Positions 27,287-34,587 of a stretch of 34,587 nucleotides of DNA are shown here, piece after piece. Position 1 is the first letter of the stretch. Each line of letters starts with the position of its first letter. Source of the stretch: Corynebacterium urinipleomorphum (GTDB taxonomy: Bacteria > Actinomycetota > Actinomycetes > Mycobacteriales > Mycobacteriaceae); the NCBI RefSeq assembly GCF_900155535.1, contig NZ_LT706965.1, positions 652,633 to 687,219 on the forward strand, read 5' to 3'. The notes below the pieces were generated by a model, which searched no databases, was not told the DNA's origin, and worked only from the letters and a program-made list of their open reading frames with translations. The translations under genes and the position numbers were made by a program.

Positions 27287-27315
27287 AGCGTAGTGCATAG
27301 TGTGGTGACTATGAA
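27287..27315 (-). promoter_or_regulatory. Putative leaderless ribF promoter
   Basis: -10 TACGCT (27292-27287) 7 nt before GTG 27279; -35-like TTCATA (27315-27310) with 17-nt spacing, inside the first codons of truB. Confidence 0.45.
27298..27303 (+). promoter_or_regulatory. Putative -10 of leaderless truB promoter
   Basis: TAGTGT, 7 nt before ATG 27311. The -35 would fall within the ribF coding start; none matches well. Confidence 0.4.
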
Positions 27316-28219
27316 CGTGGGCCAAAACGCAGATCAGCTTTCACGCGCGGGCGTGGTCGTCGTGGATAAGCCAGCTGGCATGACCAGCCATGATGTCGTC
27401 GCGCGTCTGCGGCGCATTTTCGGGACGCGGAAGGTGGGGCACGCGGGCACGCTCGACCCGATGGCCACCGGTGTACTCGTGGCGGGCATCGAGCGCGGGA
27501 CGAAACTGCTCGCGCACCTCGTCGCCGATGACAAGGTCTACTCCACCACGATCCGGCTCGGAGCCGCGACGAGCACAGACGACGCTGAGGGTGAGGTGCT
27601 CAGCGACACAGATGCCGGGCACCTCACCGACGACGAGATCATGGCTCAGGTCGACGCACTGACAGGCGAGATCATGCAGGTTCCGTCGAAGGTCTCCGCG
27701 ATCAAGATCGACGGCAAGCGCGCACACGAGCTCGTCCGCGAGGGCAAGGACGTGGAGATTCCCCCGCGCCCCGTGACGATCTTCAGCTTCGGCGTCTCGC
27801 AGATCCGGCGCGACGGCGCATTCGTGGACGTGGACGCGCGCGTGCATTGCTCGTCGGGCACCTACATCCGTTCGCTCGCGCGCGACATGGGCGAGGCGCT
27901 CGGGGTGGGCGGGCACCTCACCGCGCTGCGCCGCGAGGCGTCCGGCCCGTTCACCCTCGAGCACGCGCGCACCCTCGAGGAACTCTCCGATCACCCCGCG
28001 TTGTCCCTCACCCTCGACGAGGCATTGACCACCGCGTGGCCCGTGCTCAACGTCACCGCCGACGAGTACGCGGCGCTCGCAATGGGCAAATGGCTGGAAC
28101 CCCGCGGTGTGAAGGGCGTCCACGCCGCCGTCGGACCGGACCGCAGGGCCGTCGCGCTAGTCAAAGAAAAAGGCAACCGCTTATCGACGGTCTTCGTCGC
28201 CCGCCCCTCCACCCTCTAA
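27311..28219 (+). CDS. truB: TruB, tRNA pseudouridine-55 synthase
   Basis: Converts U55 of the T-loop to pseudouridine in tRNAs. 302 aa from ATG 27311. The catalytic Asp is in HAGTLDPMATGVL (about residue 49). Motif KPAGMTSHDVV precedes it; YSTTIRLGAATSTDDAEG, VPSKVSAIKIDGKRAHELVR and CSSGTYIRSLARDMG follow. The C-terminal PUA-like part (LAMGKWLEPRG) is present. The frame is open far upstream, but those codons lie over ribF and are not family sequence. It ends convergent with pptT, 1 bp apart. Confidence 0.96.
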   Translation: MNVGQNADQLSRAGVVVVDKPAGMTSHDVVARLRRIFGTRKVGHAGTLDPMATGVLVAGIERGTKLLAHLVADDKVYSTTIRLGAATSTDDAEGEVLSDTDAGHLTDDEIMAQVDALTGEIMQVPSKVSAIKIDGKRAHELVREGKDVEIPPRPVTIFSFGVSQIRRDGAFVDVDARVHCSSGTYIRSLARDMGEALGVGGHLTALRREASGPFTLEHARTLEELSDHPALSLTLDEALTTAWPVLNVTADEYAALAMGKWLEPRGVKGVHAAVGPDRRAVALVKEKGNRLSTVFVARPSTL

Positions 28220-28220
28220 T

Positions 28221-28883
28221 TCAATGCGCCGCCGGCACGAATGTCGCCGCACAAACGTACCCCGACCGCACAAGCCACCGGCCCTCAATGAACGGCACCG
28301 GTGCCGGCCGGGCGAGCAGGTACGAAATGAACGTGCCGTCGGGGCGGATGTCGATCTCGGCGTCCTCGAATCCCAGCCACCGCATGGTCATGGGGAACCA
28401 CGCCTTGTAGGTGGCCTCTTTAGCGCAGAACAGGAGGCGGTCGGCCCAGTCGTTGCCAGCAGCCTTCTGCAGGTCCACCCAGTGGCGCTCCGGCGAGCGG
28501 GCAATCTGGTCGAGCACGCCTTCCGGCAACGGTTGCGCCGGTTCTGCGTCGATGCCGACTGAGCGCAGCGCATCCGTTGGCGCCGCGACCGCCACGCGCA
28601 GACCGTCCGTGTGAGTGAGCGATCCGGTGTAGCCCTCCGGCCACAGCGGCATGCCCTTCTCCCCTTTAAGGATCGCGCTGGAGGCGTCCATCCCCAGTTC
28701 CTTCAGTGCCTCATGCGCGCACCACCGCGCATCACCGAACTCTCCCTTACGGTTGTCCACCGCACGGCTGACCACCACGCGTTCCGCCGGGTGCAGGTCG
28801 TTGTAATTCGTCAGATCCGCATTCGTATCCGTCCTCAGAAACACCACGCGGGCAGGGGCAGGAAACAGCTTATCGACGATCAC
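28221..28883 (-). CDS. pptT: PptT, 4'-phosphopantetheinyl transferase
   Basis: Transfers phosphopantetheine from CoA to carrier-protein domains (FAS-I, PKS, NRPS), an essential activation step for mycolate synthesis. 220 aa. The Mg-binding motif GIDAEP (about residues 110-115) and the FCAKEATYKAWFP motif (K155-E156-A157) are intact. I chose GTG 28883: its GTGA overlaps the pptH stop and GGAGG lies just upstream. Its partner PptH removes the same group, as known for M. tuberculosis. Confidence 0.93.
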   Translation of the reverse strand: MIVDKLFPAPARVVFLRTDTNADLTNYNDLHPAERVVVSRAVDNRKGEFGDARWCAHEALKELGMDASSAILKGEKGMPLWPEGYTGSLTHTDGLRVAVAAPTDALRSVGIDAEPAQPLPEGVLDQIARSPERHWVDLQKAAGNDWADRLLFCAKEATYKAWFPMTMRWLGFEDAEIDIRPDGTFISYLLARPAPVPFIEGRWLVRSGYVCAATFVPAAH

Positions 28884-29680
28884 CGTCCCACCTCCATCAC
28901 CGGATACGGCCACGCAGGCGGATCAGTCCGCCGCTTCCACTCATCCGGGTAGCCCAGAGAGACTTCGATGTGGTCCACCCCGTCGATAGTCTGTACTCCC
29001 GGCATGTGCAGATGCCCGTAAATGACCGCCTGGGCGTTGTAGCGCGTCCCCCATCCACGGGTATGACGAGTGCCGCACCACAGCGCTGCCTCACGCAGCC
29101 ACATCCTGTCGGTGGGTTCCTGCACGAGCGGCCAGTGGTTGATCAGGATCGTCGGCCCCTCGATCCGTGATAGCCGCCTCGTCGAATACGCCAGGCGGTC
29201 CCAGCACCACGCGCGGATATCCACGAATGGGGCGATGGCCACCTCATCGGTGAACATGATCTCTTTCTCCCGTGCCCGCGCTAGGGCCTCCTCCACCGTC
29301 GACGTGGGCTGCCGGAAGGAGTAGTCGTACAAGGTGAACAAGGGCACAATGGTCACTCCGCCGAAGACCGGATACGGGTCCTCGGGCGTGATCACGCCAA
29401 GAGAACGCAATTTGTTCACCAGGTCGGTGTATTTCTCCCGTCCCGTGTACCGGTCGGTGCCACGGGCGAACAACTCGTGGTTACCCGGCACCCAGATCAC
29501 AGTGTCAAAGCGCTGGACTAGTGACGCCATGATCTGCACGATCAGTTCGGTGCGCTCCGCCACGTCACCAGCGACAATCAGCCAGTCCGACGAGTGCGCC
29601 GGGACGATTTCCTCAACGCGTGGGCGGTTCGCTTTCACCGCGGCGTGAAGGTCCGAAACGGCCCACAGTGTCGTCGTCAT
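28880..29680 (-). CDS. pptH: PptH, phosphopantetheinyl hydrolase (metallophosphoesterase)
   Basis: Metallophosphoesterase, 266 aa. Metal ligands: Asp10 and His12 (AVSDLHAA), Asp39 (VAGDVAE), Asn67-His68 (VPGNHEL), then INHWPL and YGHLHMPG. Mycobacterial PptH (Rv2795c) is encoded next to PptT and strips phosphopantetheine from carrier proteins, opposing it; the same pairing here supports the call. ATG 29680 follows a purine-rich stretch (AAAGGGCGAGG). An upstream in-frame start near 29788 lies over the MATE gene and is rejected. Overlaps pptT by 4 nt (GTGA). Confidence 0.88.
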   Translation of the reverse strand: MTTTLWAVSDLHAAVKANRPRVEEIVPAHSSDWLIVAGDVAERTELIVQIMASLVQRFDTVIWVPGNHELFARGTDRYTGREKYTDLVNKLRSLGVITPEDPYPVFGGVTIVPLFTLYDYSFRQPTSTVEEALARAREKEIMFTDEVAIAPFVDIRAWCWDRLAYSTRRLSRIEGPTILINHWPLVQEPTDRMWLREAALWCGTRHTRGWGTRYNAQAVIYGHLHMPGVQTIDGVDHIEVSLGYPDEWKRRTDPPAWPYPVMEVGR

Positions 29681-29711
29681 CCTCGCCCTTTCTCGCTGTG
29701 TTTCAGTGAGC

Positions 29712-31049
29712 CTAGTCGTCCGGCTGGTCCAGGCTCGCCCAGCGCATGGAGTAGAAGCGCCACACATCGCCCACCAGGCGCACCACAATCATGGCTGCCA
29801 GCCCGCACCAGATCCCCGTCAGGCCAGTACCCGCCCAGTACGCGATGGCGATCCCGGGCAAAAAGCCGACCAGTACCGAGCTGAGCGTGAGTGTGCGCAG
29901 GAATGCGGCATCACCGGCACCCAGCAGCACGCCGTCAAGGGCAAAGAGCACCCCGCCCGCCGCAATCATCGCGATGAGCAGCCACCACGGCACCGCCATC
30001 GCATCCAGCACCGCCTCATCGATAGTGAATAGACGCCGGATGAACGGGCCTCCGACCGCGAAGACCGCTGCCAGCGTGAGAGCGAACCACAGGGAAAGGC
30101 GGGTGACTTTCTCGCCTACCGCACGGGCTTCGCTGATCCGCCCAGTCCCTAACGCCGACCCGGTGAGCGTCTGCGCGGCGATGGCCAGCGAATCCAGCAC
30201 AAGGGTGAGAAAGTTCCACAGCTGCAGCATCACCTGGTGCGCCGCCAACGCGGCGACACTCACCCGACCCGCGACGGCCGCCGCCGAGACGAACGCCACT
30301 TGGAACGACAGCGAGCGCAAGATCAGGTCGCGGCCGAGCACCAGCTGCCGGGCTATCACCCGGCCGTTCGGTGCCCAGGAACCGGAGTGCGCCACGACGA
30401 GTGCCACCAAAAAGCCAGCCGCCGTGAGACCCATGCCGATGACGTTGGCTACCGCTGAGCCCACGAGCCCGAACCGGCCCACCAGGAACGGCAACGCGAC
30501 CGCGCCGGGAACCAGCCCGCACAGAGTGAGGTAAAACGGCAGCTTTGTGTTCTGGATCCCGCGCAACCACCCATTTCCAGCCATGATGATCAATGTGAGG
30601 GGGATCGCGAACGCTGCCACCCGCATCCACTGCACCGCCATGTCAGCCGTCCCAGCGTCGTTGGTGAGGAAGAGCGCGATCGGCCGCGCGAAGATCCACA
30701 CCACCGTAGCCAGCAGGAGGCCCACCCCGAGTGCGACCCAGGTTGCCTGCACTCCTTCAGCAATGGCGCGCTGTTTCTTGCCCGCACCGTAGAAACGCGA
30801 GGAACGCGCCGTGGTGCCGTATGACAGGAAAGTCAGTTGTGTCGTCACGGTGGACTGAACCGTAGCACCCGCGGCGAGAGCTGCGAGTTGGCCAGCACCG
30901 AGGCGGCCGATAACGGCGGTGTCGAGCAGCAAGTAAAGCGGATTAGCTGCCAGCACGCCGAGCGCCGGTAACGCGAGGGCGAGAACGCGGCGCAGAGTCA
31001 CAGATGACTCGGACGCAGTGTGAGGGGGCTGCTCCGTCGCTCCTGTCAC
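29712..31049 (-). CDS. MATE-family efflux transporter (DinF-like)
   Basis: Cation-coupled multidrug/metabolite exporter, 445 aa from GTG 31049, about twelve hydrophobic helices in two similar halves. Family features: ALPALGVLAANPLYLLLDTAVIGRLG at the start of the first half and SLSFQVAFVSAAAVAGRVS, with AAHQVMLQLWNFLTLVLDSLAIAAQ, in the second. DinF-like members are usual in this place. The start overlaps the nrnA stop (GTGA), so translation is coupled. The substrate is unknown. Confidence 0.9.
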   Translation of the reverse strand: MTGATEQPPHTASESSVTLRRVLALALPALGVLAANPLYLLLDTAVIGRLGAGQLAALAAGATVQSTVTTQLTFLSYGTTARSSRFYGAGKKQRAIAEGVQATWVALGVGLLLATVVWIFARPIALFLTNDAGTADMAVQWMRVAAFAIPLTLIIMAGNGWLRGIQNTKLPFYLTLCGLVPGAVALPFLVGRFGLVGSAVANVIGMGLTAAGFLVALVVAHSGSWAPNGRVIARQLVLGRDLILRSLSFQVAFVSAAAVAGRVSVAALAAHQVMLQLWNFLTLVLDSLAIAAQTLTGSALGTGRISEARAVGEKVTRLSLWFALTLAAVFAVGGPFIRRLFTIDEAVLDAMAVPWWLLIAMIAAGGVLFALDGVLLGAGDAAFLRTLTLSSVLVGFLPGIAIAYWAGTGLTGIWCGLAAMIVVRLVGDVWRFYSMRWASLDQPDD

Positions 31050-32041
31050 TGCGCCGGTGCCATTTCCGCGATCGAGCGCTGCAGGGCCCTGATAGCTTCT
31101 TCGACGGGTCCGGCAACGGAGTAACCTGCCGCGGGAATGTGCCCGCCGCCGCCGTGCACAGCTGCGACCTCGGCCATGTTGAGCACGGTCGAACGAAGCG
31201 AGACCGACCAATAGCCCGGGTGGATCTCTTTGAACACCACACCGATATCGCTTCCGGTCAAGGCGCGCGAGTATTCGATGATGGATTCCACGGCGGTCTG
31301 GTTCATGCCATCGAGATGCGCGTCGTCGATACGCAGCACCGACAGCGTGAGGCGGCCAGCGGCAAGTGTTTGCATTCCGGCCATCACCTCGCCCATGAGC
31401 TTCAAGTCATTTGGGGACACCGCATCCATGAGGTCCATGCCCGCGGCGCGCGGTTCTACCCCGTTGTCGAGCAGCTCCGCCGCCAGGATGTGCATGCGCG
31501 GCGTCCCCCACCGGAAACTTCCGGTGTCCGTGACCAAACCCGCGTACAGGCAATACGCGATCTCAGGGGTCAGGCTCACACCCAGGTACCGCATGAGCTC
31601 GCGGATGATCACCGTCGTCGACTCAGACGGGAGCACAAGATTAAGTCCGCCGAAGCCCGGGTTCGACGCATGGTGGTCGATCACCACGACGCGCGACGGG
31701 TCAGCTTCCAGCGCCTGCCGGAAACGCCCCGTGCGGTCGAGGGAAGCGCAGTCTGTAGTCACCACGAGTCCGTCCGCAGGCAACTCCTCGCCGAGAATGA
31801 CCTCGTCCACTCCCGGAATAGAGGCGAGGTTCTCCGACCACGGCTCACTTTGCCCGATGTGGACATCCGCCGCGATCCCCAACTCGCGCAACGCGAGCGC
31901 CAAGCCGGAGGCTGATCCCACCGCATCCGCGTCTGGACGGATGTGAGTGACAATGTGCACGACGTCGGCCGATGTGAGCCGCGCCGCCACTGCCGCGAAA
32001 TCCCCCTCACCGGGAGCGAAAAGAGTGGCCGGGGACGTCAT
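31046..32041 (-). CDS. nrnA: NrnA-type DHH/DHHA1 oligoribonuclease / pAp phosphatase
   Basis: Degrades nano-RNA and often pAp or cyclic-dinucleotide products. 331 aa. DHH domain: IRPDADAVGS (about residues 34-43), DCAS (about 97-100), DHHASN (about 122-127), GLVTDTGSF. DHHA1 domain ends with HGGGGHIPAAGY (GGGH motif). The ATG directly follows the rbfA stop (TAA|ATG). In the infB-rbfA-nrnA cluster as in many actinobacteria. Whether it also cleaves c-di-AMP cannot be told. Confidence 0.92.
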   Translation of the reverse strand: MTSPATLFAPGEGDFAAVAARLTSADVVHIVTHIRPDADAVGSASGLALALRELGIAADVHIGQSEPWSENLASIPGVDEVILGEELPADGLVVTTDCASLDRTGRFRQALEADPSRVVVIDHHASNPGFGGLNLVLPSESTTVIIRELMRYLGVSLTPEIAYCLYAGLVTDTGSFRWGTPRMHILAAELLDNGVEPRAAGMDLMDAVSPNDLKLMGEVMAGMQTLAAGRLTLSVLRIDDAHLDGMNQTAVESIIEYSRALTGSDIGVVFKEIHPGYWSVSLRSTVLNMAEVAAVHGGGGHIPAAGYSVAGPVEEAIRALQRSIAEMAPAQ

Positions 32042-32476
32042 TTACTCATCCCTCGTTTTGTACGGATCCGCTTCACCCGCCGGAGTCGCGTTCCGCTTCA
32101 GCTCGGCGAGTTCTTCGTCGCGCGCGCGTGCGCGGGCAAGCAACTCTTCCATGCGTGCCGACGCCTCCGGCACCGTATCCAGCTCAAAACTCAACGTCGG
32201 AGTGAACCGGACACCCAGCTCATCCCCCATAATTTTTCGCAGCTGTCCGCGGGCACGGTGCAATGCTTCCGCAGCCTGGTCGAGGTCGGGTTCGTCATCG
32301 ATCCCGGCACCGCGAACGGTGTAGTACACAGTCGCGTCGTGCAGATCACCGGTGACCCGGACATCGGTGACAGTGACCAGCTCCAGCCGGCGGTCCTTGA
32401 TCTGCCGCTCAATCGCGGTGGCCACGATCGTTTGAATCCGCTTGGCCAAGCGCTGCGCGCGGGTGTTGTCAGCCAC
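32042..32476 (-). CDS. rbfA: RbfA, 30S ribosome-binding factor
   Basis: KH-fold assembly factor needed for late 16S maturation. 144 aa. Family sequence: [23 protein letters not shown], then [19 protein letters not shown], then GELxKIMGDEL-like [21 protein letters not shown]. The acidic C-terminal extension ([13 protein letters not shown]...) is usual in actinobacteria. GTG 32476 follows a strong Shine-Dalgarno (AGGAAGGGGAAT). It lies 128 bp after infB; the gap holds a large hairpin. Confidence 0.95.
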   Translation of the reverse strand: MADNTRAQRLAKRIQTIVATAIERQIKDRRLELVTVTDVRVTGDLHDATVYYTVRGAGIDDEPDLDQAAEALHRARGQLRKIMGDELGVRFTPTLSFELDTVPEASARMEELLARARARDEELAELKRNATPAGEADPYKTRDE

Positions 32477-32533
32477 TGTGATTCCCCTTCCTGCTCTTCA
32501 AATCAGCTTCCTTAGTGTAGCGTCCCCCACCAA

Positions 32534-32573
32534 CACCCACGCCCCGCGGGCGGGTGCCTGCGGGGCGTGGGTG
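32534..32573. terminator. Strong hairpin between infB and rbfA
   Basis: Perfect 14-bp GC-rich arms (32534-32547 and 32560-32573) that can extend by three more pairs (one G-U) into the 12-nt loop. No U-tract follows on either strand, so it may be a U-less terminator, an RNA-stability hairpin or a processing site that separates infB from rbfA expression. Confidence 0.6.
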
Positions 32574-32604
32574 CGACAGAGTTTCGTCGATAAGCGATTA
32601 CGCG

Positions 32605-34587
32605 TTAGGTGCGCGGAACCTCGACCATCTCGTAGACCTGGATCTCGTCGTCGACCTGGATGTCCGGGTACGACAGGACCATGCCGCATTCGTAACCCTT
32701 ATCCACCTCGGTGACGTCGTCCTTCTCCCGGCGCAGCGAGTCGATGGTCGCGTCCGGGGTGACCACGTTGCCGTCGCGCACGAGGCGGACCTTGGCACCG
32801 CGGCGGACCTTGCCGGAGGTGACCATGCAACCCGCGATGAGGCCGACAGCGGACGCCTTGAAGATCTGGCGGATCTCCGCGGAACCGAGGTCGCGCTCCT
32901 CGTAAATGGGCTTGAGCATACCCTTGAGAGCAGCCTCGACATCGTCGATGACCTGGTAGATCACCGAGTAGTAGCGGATCTCCACGCCTTCCTCGTTAGC
33001 TTCCTCGGTGGCCTTGCCCTCGGAGCGGACGTTGAAGGCCACGATGACGGCGTCCGACGCCGCAGCCAACGAGACGTTGGTCTGAGTCACAGCACCGACA
33101 CCGCGGTCGATGATGTTGACCTCCACCTCGTCGTCCACCTCGATCTTGAGCAGAGCCTCCTCGAGGGCCTCCACCGAACCGGCGTTGTCGCCCTTGAGGA
33201 TGAGGTTGAGCGAGTTGGTCTCCTTGAGCGCCTGGTCCAGGTTCTCCAGGGAGACGCGCTTCTTGCGGCGTGCCTGCATTGCGGCGCGCTGACGTGCGTC
33301 ACGCTGTGCGGCGATCTGGCGTGCCACGCGGTCGTCCTCGACCACCAGCAAGTTGTCGCCGGGGCCCGGGACACCGTTGAGGCCCTGGACCTGAACCGGG
33401 CGGGACGGGCCCGCTTCCTCGACGTCGTTGCCCCACTCGTCGACCATGCGGCGCACGCGGCCGAAGTTGCCGCCTACGACGATGGAGTCGCCGACGCGGA
33501 GCGTGCCGCGCTGGACGATGACGGTGGAAACCGGGCCGCGGCCGCGGTCCAGGTGGGACTCGATGGCCAGACCCTGTGCATCCATGTCCGGGTTTGCGGT
33601 CAGCTCGAGAGCCGCGTCTGCCGTGAGCAGGACTGCCTCGAGCAAGTCGTCGATGCCCGTGCCGTTCTTCGCCGAGATGTCGATGAACATGGTGTCGCCG
33701 CCGTACTCCTCCGGGATGAGGTCGTACTCGGTGAGCTGCCCGCGGATCTTGTCCGGCTGGGCGTCTTCCTTATCCACCTTGTTCACGGCAACCACGATGG
33801 GCAGCTCAGCTGCCTTGGCGTGGTTGATCGCCTCCACGGTCTGCGGCATGACGCCGTCATCCGCCGCCACAACGAGGATGGCCAAGTCCGTCGACTTCGC
33901 ACCGCGGGCACGCATGGCGGTGAACGCCTCGTGGCCCGGGGTATCCAGGAACGTGATCTTGCGCGGCTCGTCCTCCAGGGTGACCTCGGTCTGGTACGCA
34001 CCGATGCCCTGGGTGATGCCACCAGCCTCGCCGCGGCCCACGTTCGCATTGCGAATCGAGTCCAGCAAGCGGGTCTTACCGTGGTCGACGTGGCCCATAA
34101 CGGACACCACCGGCGGGCGCTGCTCGAGTTCCTCGTCGCCACCCTCGTCCTCGCCGAACTGGAGGTCAAAGGATTCGAGAAGCTCGCGGTCCTCGTCCTC
34201 CGGCGAGACGATCTGCACCTCGTAGTTGATCTCAGCACCGAGCAACTGCAGCGTCTCCTCGGAGACAGACTGCGTTGCCGTCACCATCTCGCCCAGATTG
34301 AACAGAGCCTGGACGAGGTTCGATGCCTCGGTTCCGATCTTCTCAGCGAGGTCCGACAAGGTCGCACCCTGACGCAGACGCACGGTCTTGCCGCCGCCGT
34401 CGGGCAGGCGAACGCCGCCGACGACGTTCGGTGCGTGCATCTCCTCGTACTCGTGGCGCTTCTGGCGCTTGGACTTACGGCCCTTGCCAGGTGCGCCACC
34501 CGGACGCCCGAATGCGCCTGCGGTTCCGCCGCGGCGGCCACCGCGTCCACGGAAACCGCCGCCACCCATCGGACCGCCGGCACCGCC
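32605..34587 (-). CDS. infB: Translation initiation factor IF-2 (5' end outside window)
   Basis: GTPase that brings fMet-tRNA to the 30S subunit. 660 codons are present; the N-terminus lies past the right edge. The visible N-terminal part is a Gly/Arg-rich linker ([20 protein letters not shown]), followed by the IF2_N-type region ([17 protein letters not shown]). The G domain has [17 protein letters not shown] and [10 protein letters not shown], and domains II, III and the fMet-tRNA-binding C2 domain (MVEVPRT end) follow. Typical corynebacterial IF-2 exceeds 900 aa, so roughly 250-300 codons are missing. Upstream of rbfA. Confidence 0.97.
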   Translation of the reverse strand, partial: GGAGGPMGGGGFRGRGGRRGGTAGAFGRPGGAPGKGRKSKRQKRHEYEEMHAPNVVGGVRLPDGGGKTVRLRQGATLSDLAEKIGTEASNLVQALFNLGEMVTATQSVSEETLQLLGAEINYEVQIVSPEDEDRELLESFDLQFGEDEGGDEELEQRPPVVSVMGHVDHGKTRLLDSIRNANVGRGEAGGITQGIGAYQTEVTLEDEPRKITFLDTPGHEAFTAMRARGAKSTDLAILVVAADDGVMPQTVEAINHAKAAELPIVVAVNKVDKEDAQPDKIRGQLTEYDLIPEEYGGDTMFIDISAKNGTGIDDLLEAVLLTADAALELTANPDMDAQGLAIESHLDRGRGPVSTVIVQRGTLRVGDSIVVGGNFGRVRRMVDEWGNDVEEAGPSRPVQVQGLNGVPGPGDNLLVVEDDRVARQIAAQRDARQRAAMQARRKKRVSLENLDQALKETNSLNLILKGDNAGSVEALEEALLKIEVDDEVEVNIIDRGVGAVTQTNVSLAAASDAVIVAFNVRSEGKATEEANEEGVEIRYYSVIYQVIDDVEAALKGMLKPIYEERDLGSAEIRQIFKASAVGLIAGCMVTSGKVRRGAKVRLVRDGNVVTPDATIDSLRREKDDVTEVDKGYECGMVLSYPDIQVDDEIQVYEMVEVPRT

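Overview
The window is a GC-rich actinobacterial chromosome segment, almost certainly from a Corynebacterium. Four things point there. The gene order miaB - gluB - recX/recA - DUF3046 - bioYMN - pspA - clgR - cinA - pgsA - terC - ftsK - rnj - dapA - thyX - dapB matches what I recall of the C. glutamicum chromosome. The GluB-like protein closely resembles corynebacterial GluB. A candidate BioQ operator lies before bioY. PptT and PptH are paired as in mycobacteria. I cannot name the species. It is mostly core genome, densely packed, with no IS element, prophage, CRISPR array, tRNA or rRNA that I can see, and no gene-free stretch over 300 bases.

Layout. 1-2.6 kb: 5' part of miaB (-) and a lone gluB-type solute-binding lipoprotein (+). 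2.6-4.8 kb: recX, recA and a DUF3046 gene (-), with a LexA-like box upstream of recA. 4.8-6.8 kb: the biotin ECF transporter operon bioY-bioM-bioN (+), with a leaderless promoter inside a perfect palindrome. 6.8-9.3 kb: pspA, clgR, cinA, pgsA (-), an envelope-stress/protein-quality cluster. 9.4-11.2 kb: a YciI-like gene (+), a TerC-family putative manganese exporter (-) behind a yybP-ykoY riboswitch, and a DJ-1/PfpI-like gene remnant. 11.2-15.1 kb: ftsK and a TIGR03085-family gene (-). 15.2-19.8 kb: the dapB-thyX-dapA-rnj operon (-), linking lysine/diaminopimelate, dTMP and RNA turnover. 20.0-22.4 kb: an AMIN-like lipoprotein and an anchored cupredoxin (+), converging on a polytopic membrane protein (-). 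22.4-27.3 kb: pnp, rpsO, a nucleoside hydrolase and ribF (-). 27.3-34.6 kb: truB (+), then pptT, pptH, a MATE transporter, nrnA, rbfA and the 3' part of infB (all -; transcription runs from infB towards pptT).

The genes combine into recognisable units: SOS repair (recA/recX), biotin uptake (BioYMN), membrane stress (PspA/ClgR), DAP/lysine synthesis, CoA and carrier-protein activation (PptT) with its antagonist (PptH), and translation/RNA decay (infB, rbfA, nrnA, truB, rpsO, pnp, rnj). A regulatory theme runs through the window: at least eleven genes have a TAnnnT hexamer exactly 7 or 8 nt before the start codon, the arrangement expected of leaderless transcripts.

I did not find an obviously new multi-gene system. 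The best leads are the orphan gluB without its permease and ATPase genes, the TerC riboswitch whose terminator stem also holds the Shine-Dalgarno sequence, the possibly split copper-protein module, the decayed DJ-1-like gene and the 31-bp ribF/truB divergent promoter region.
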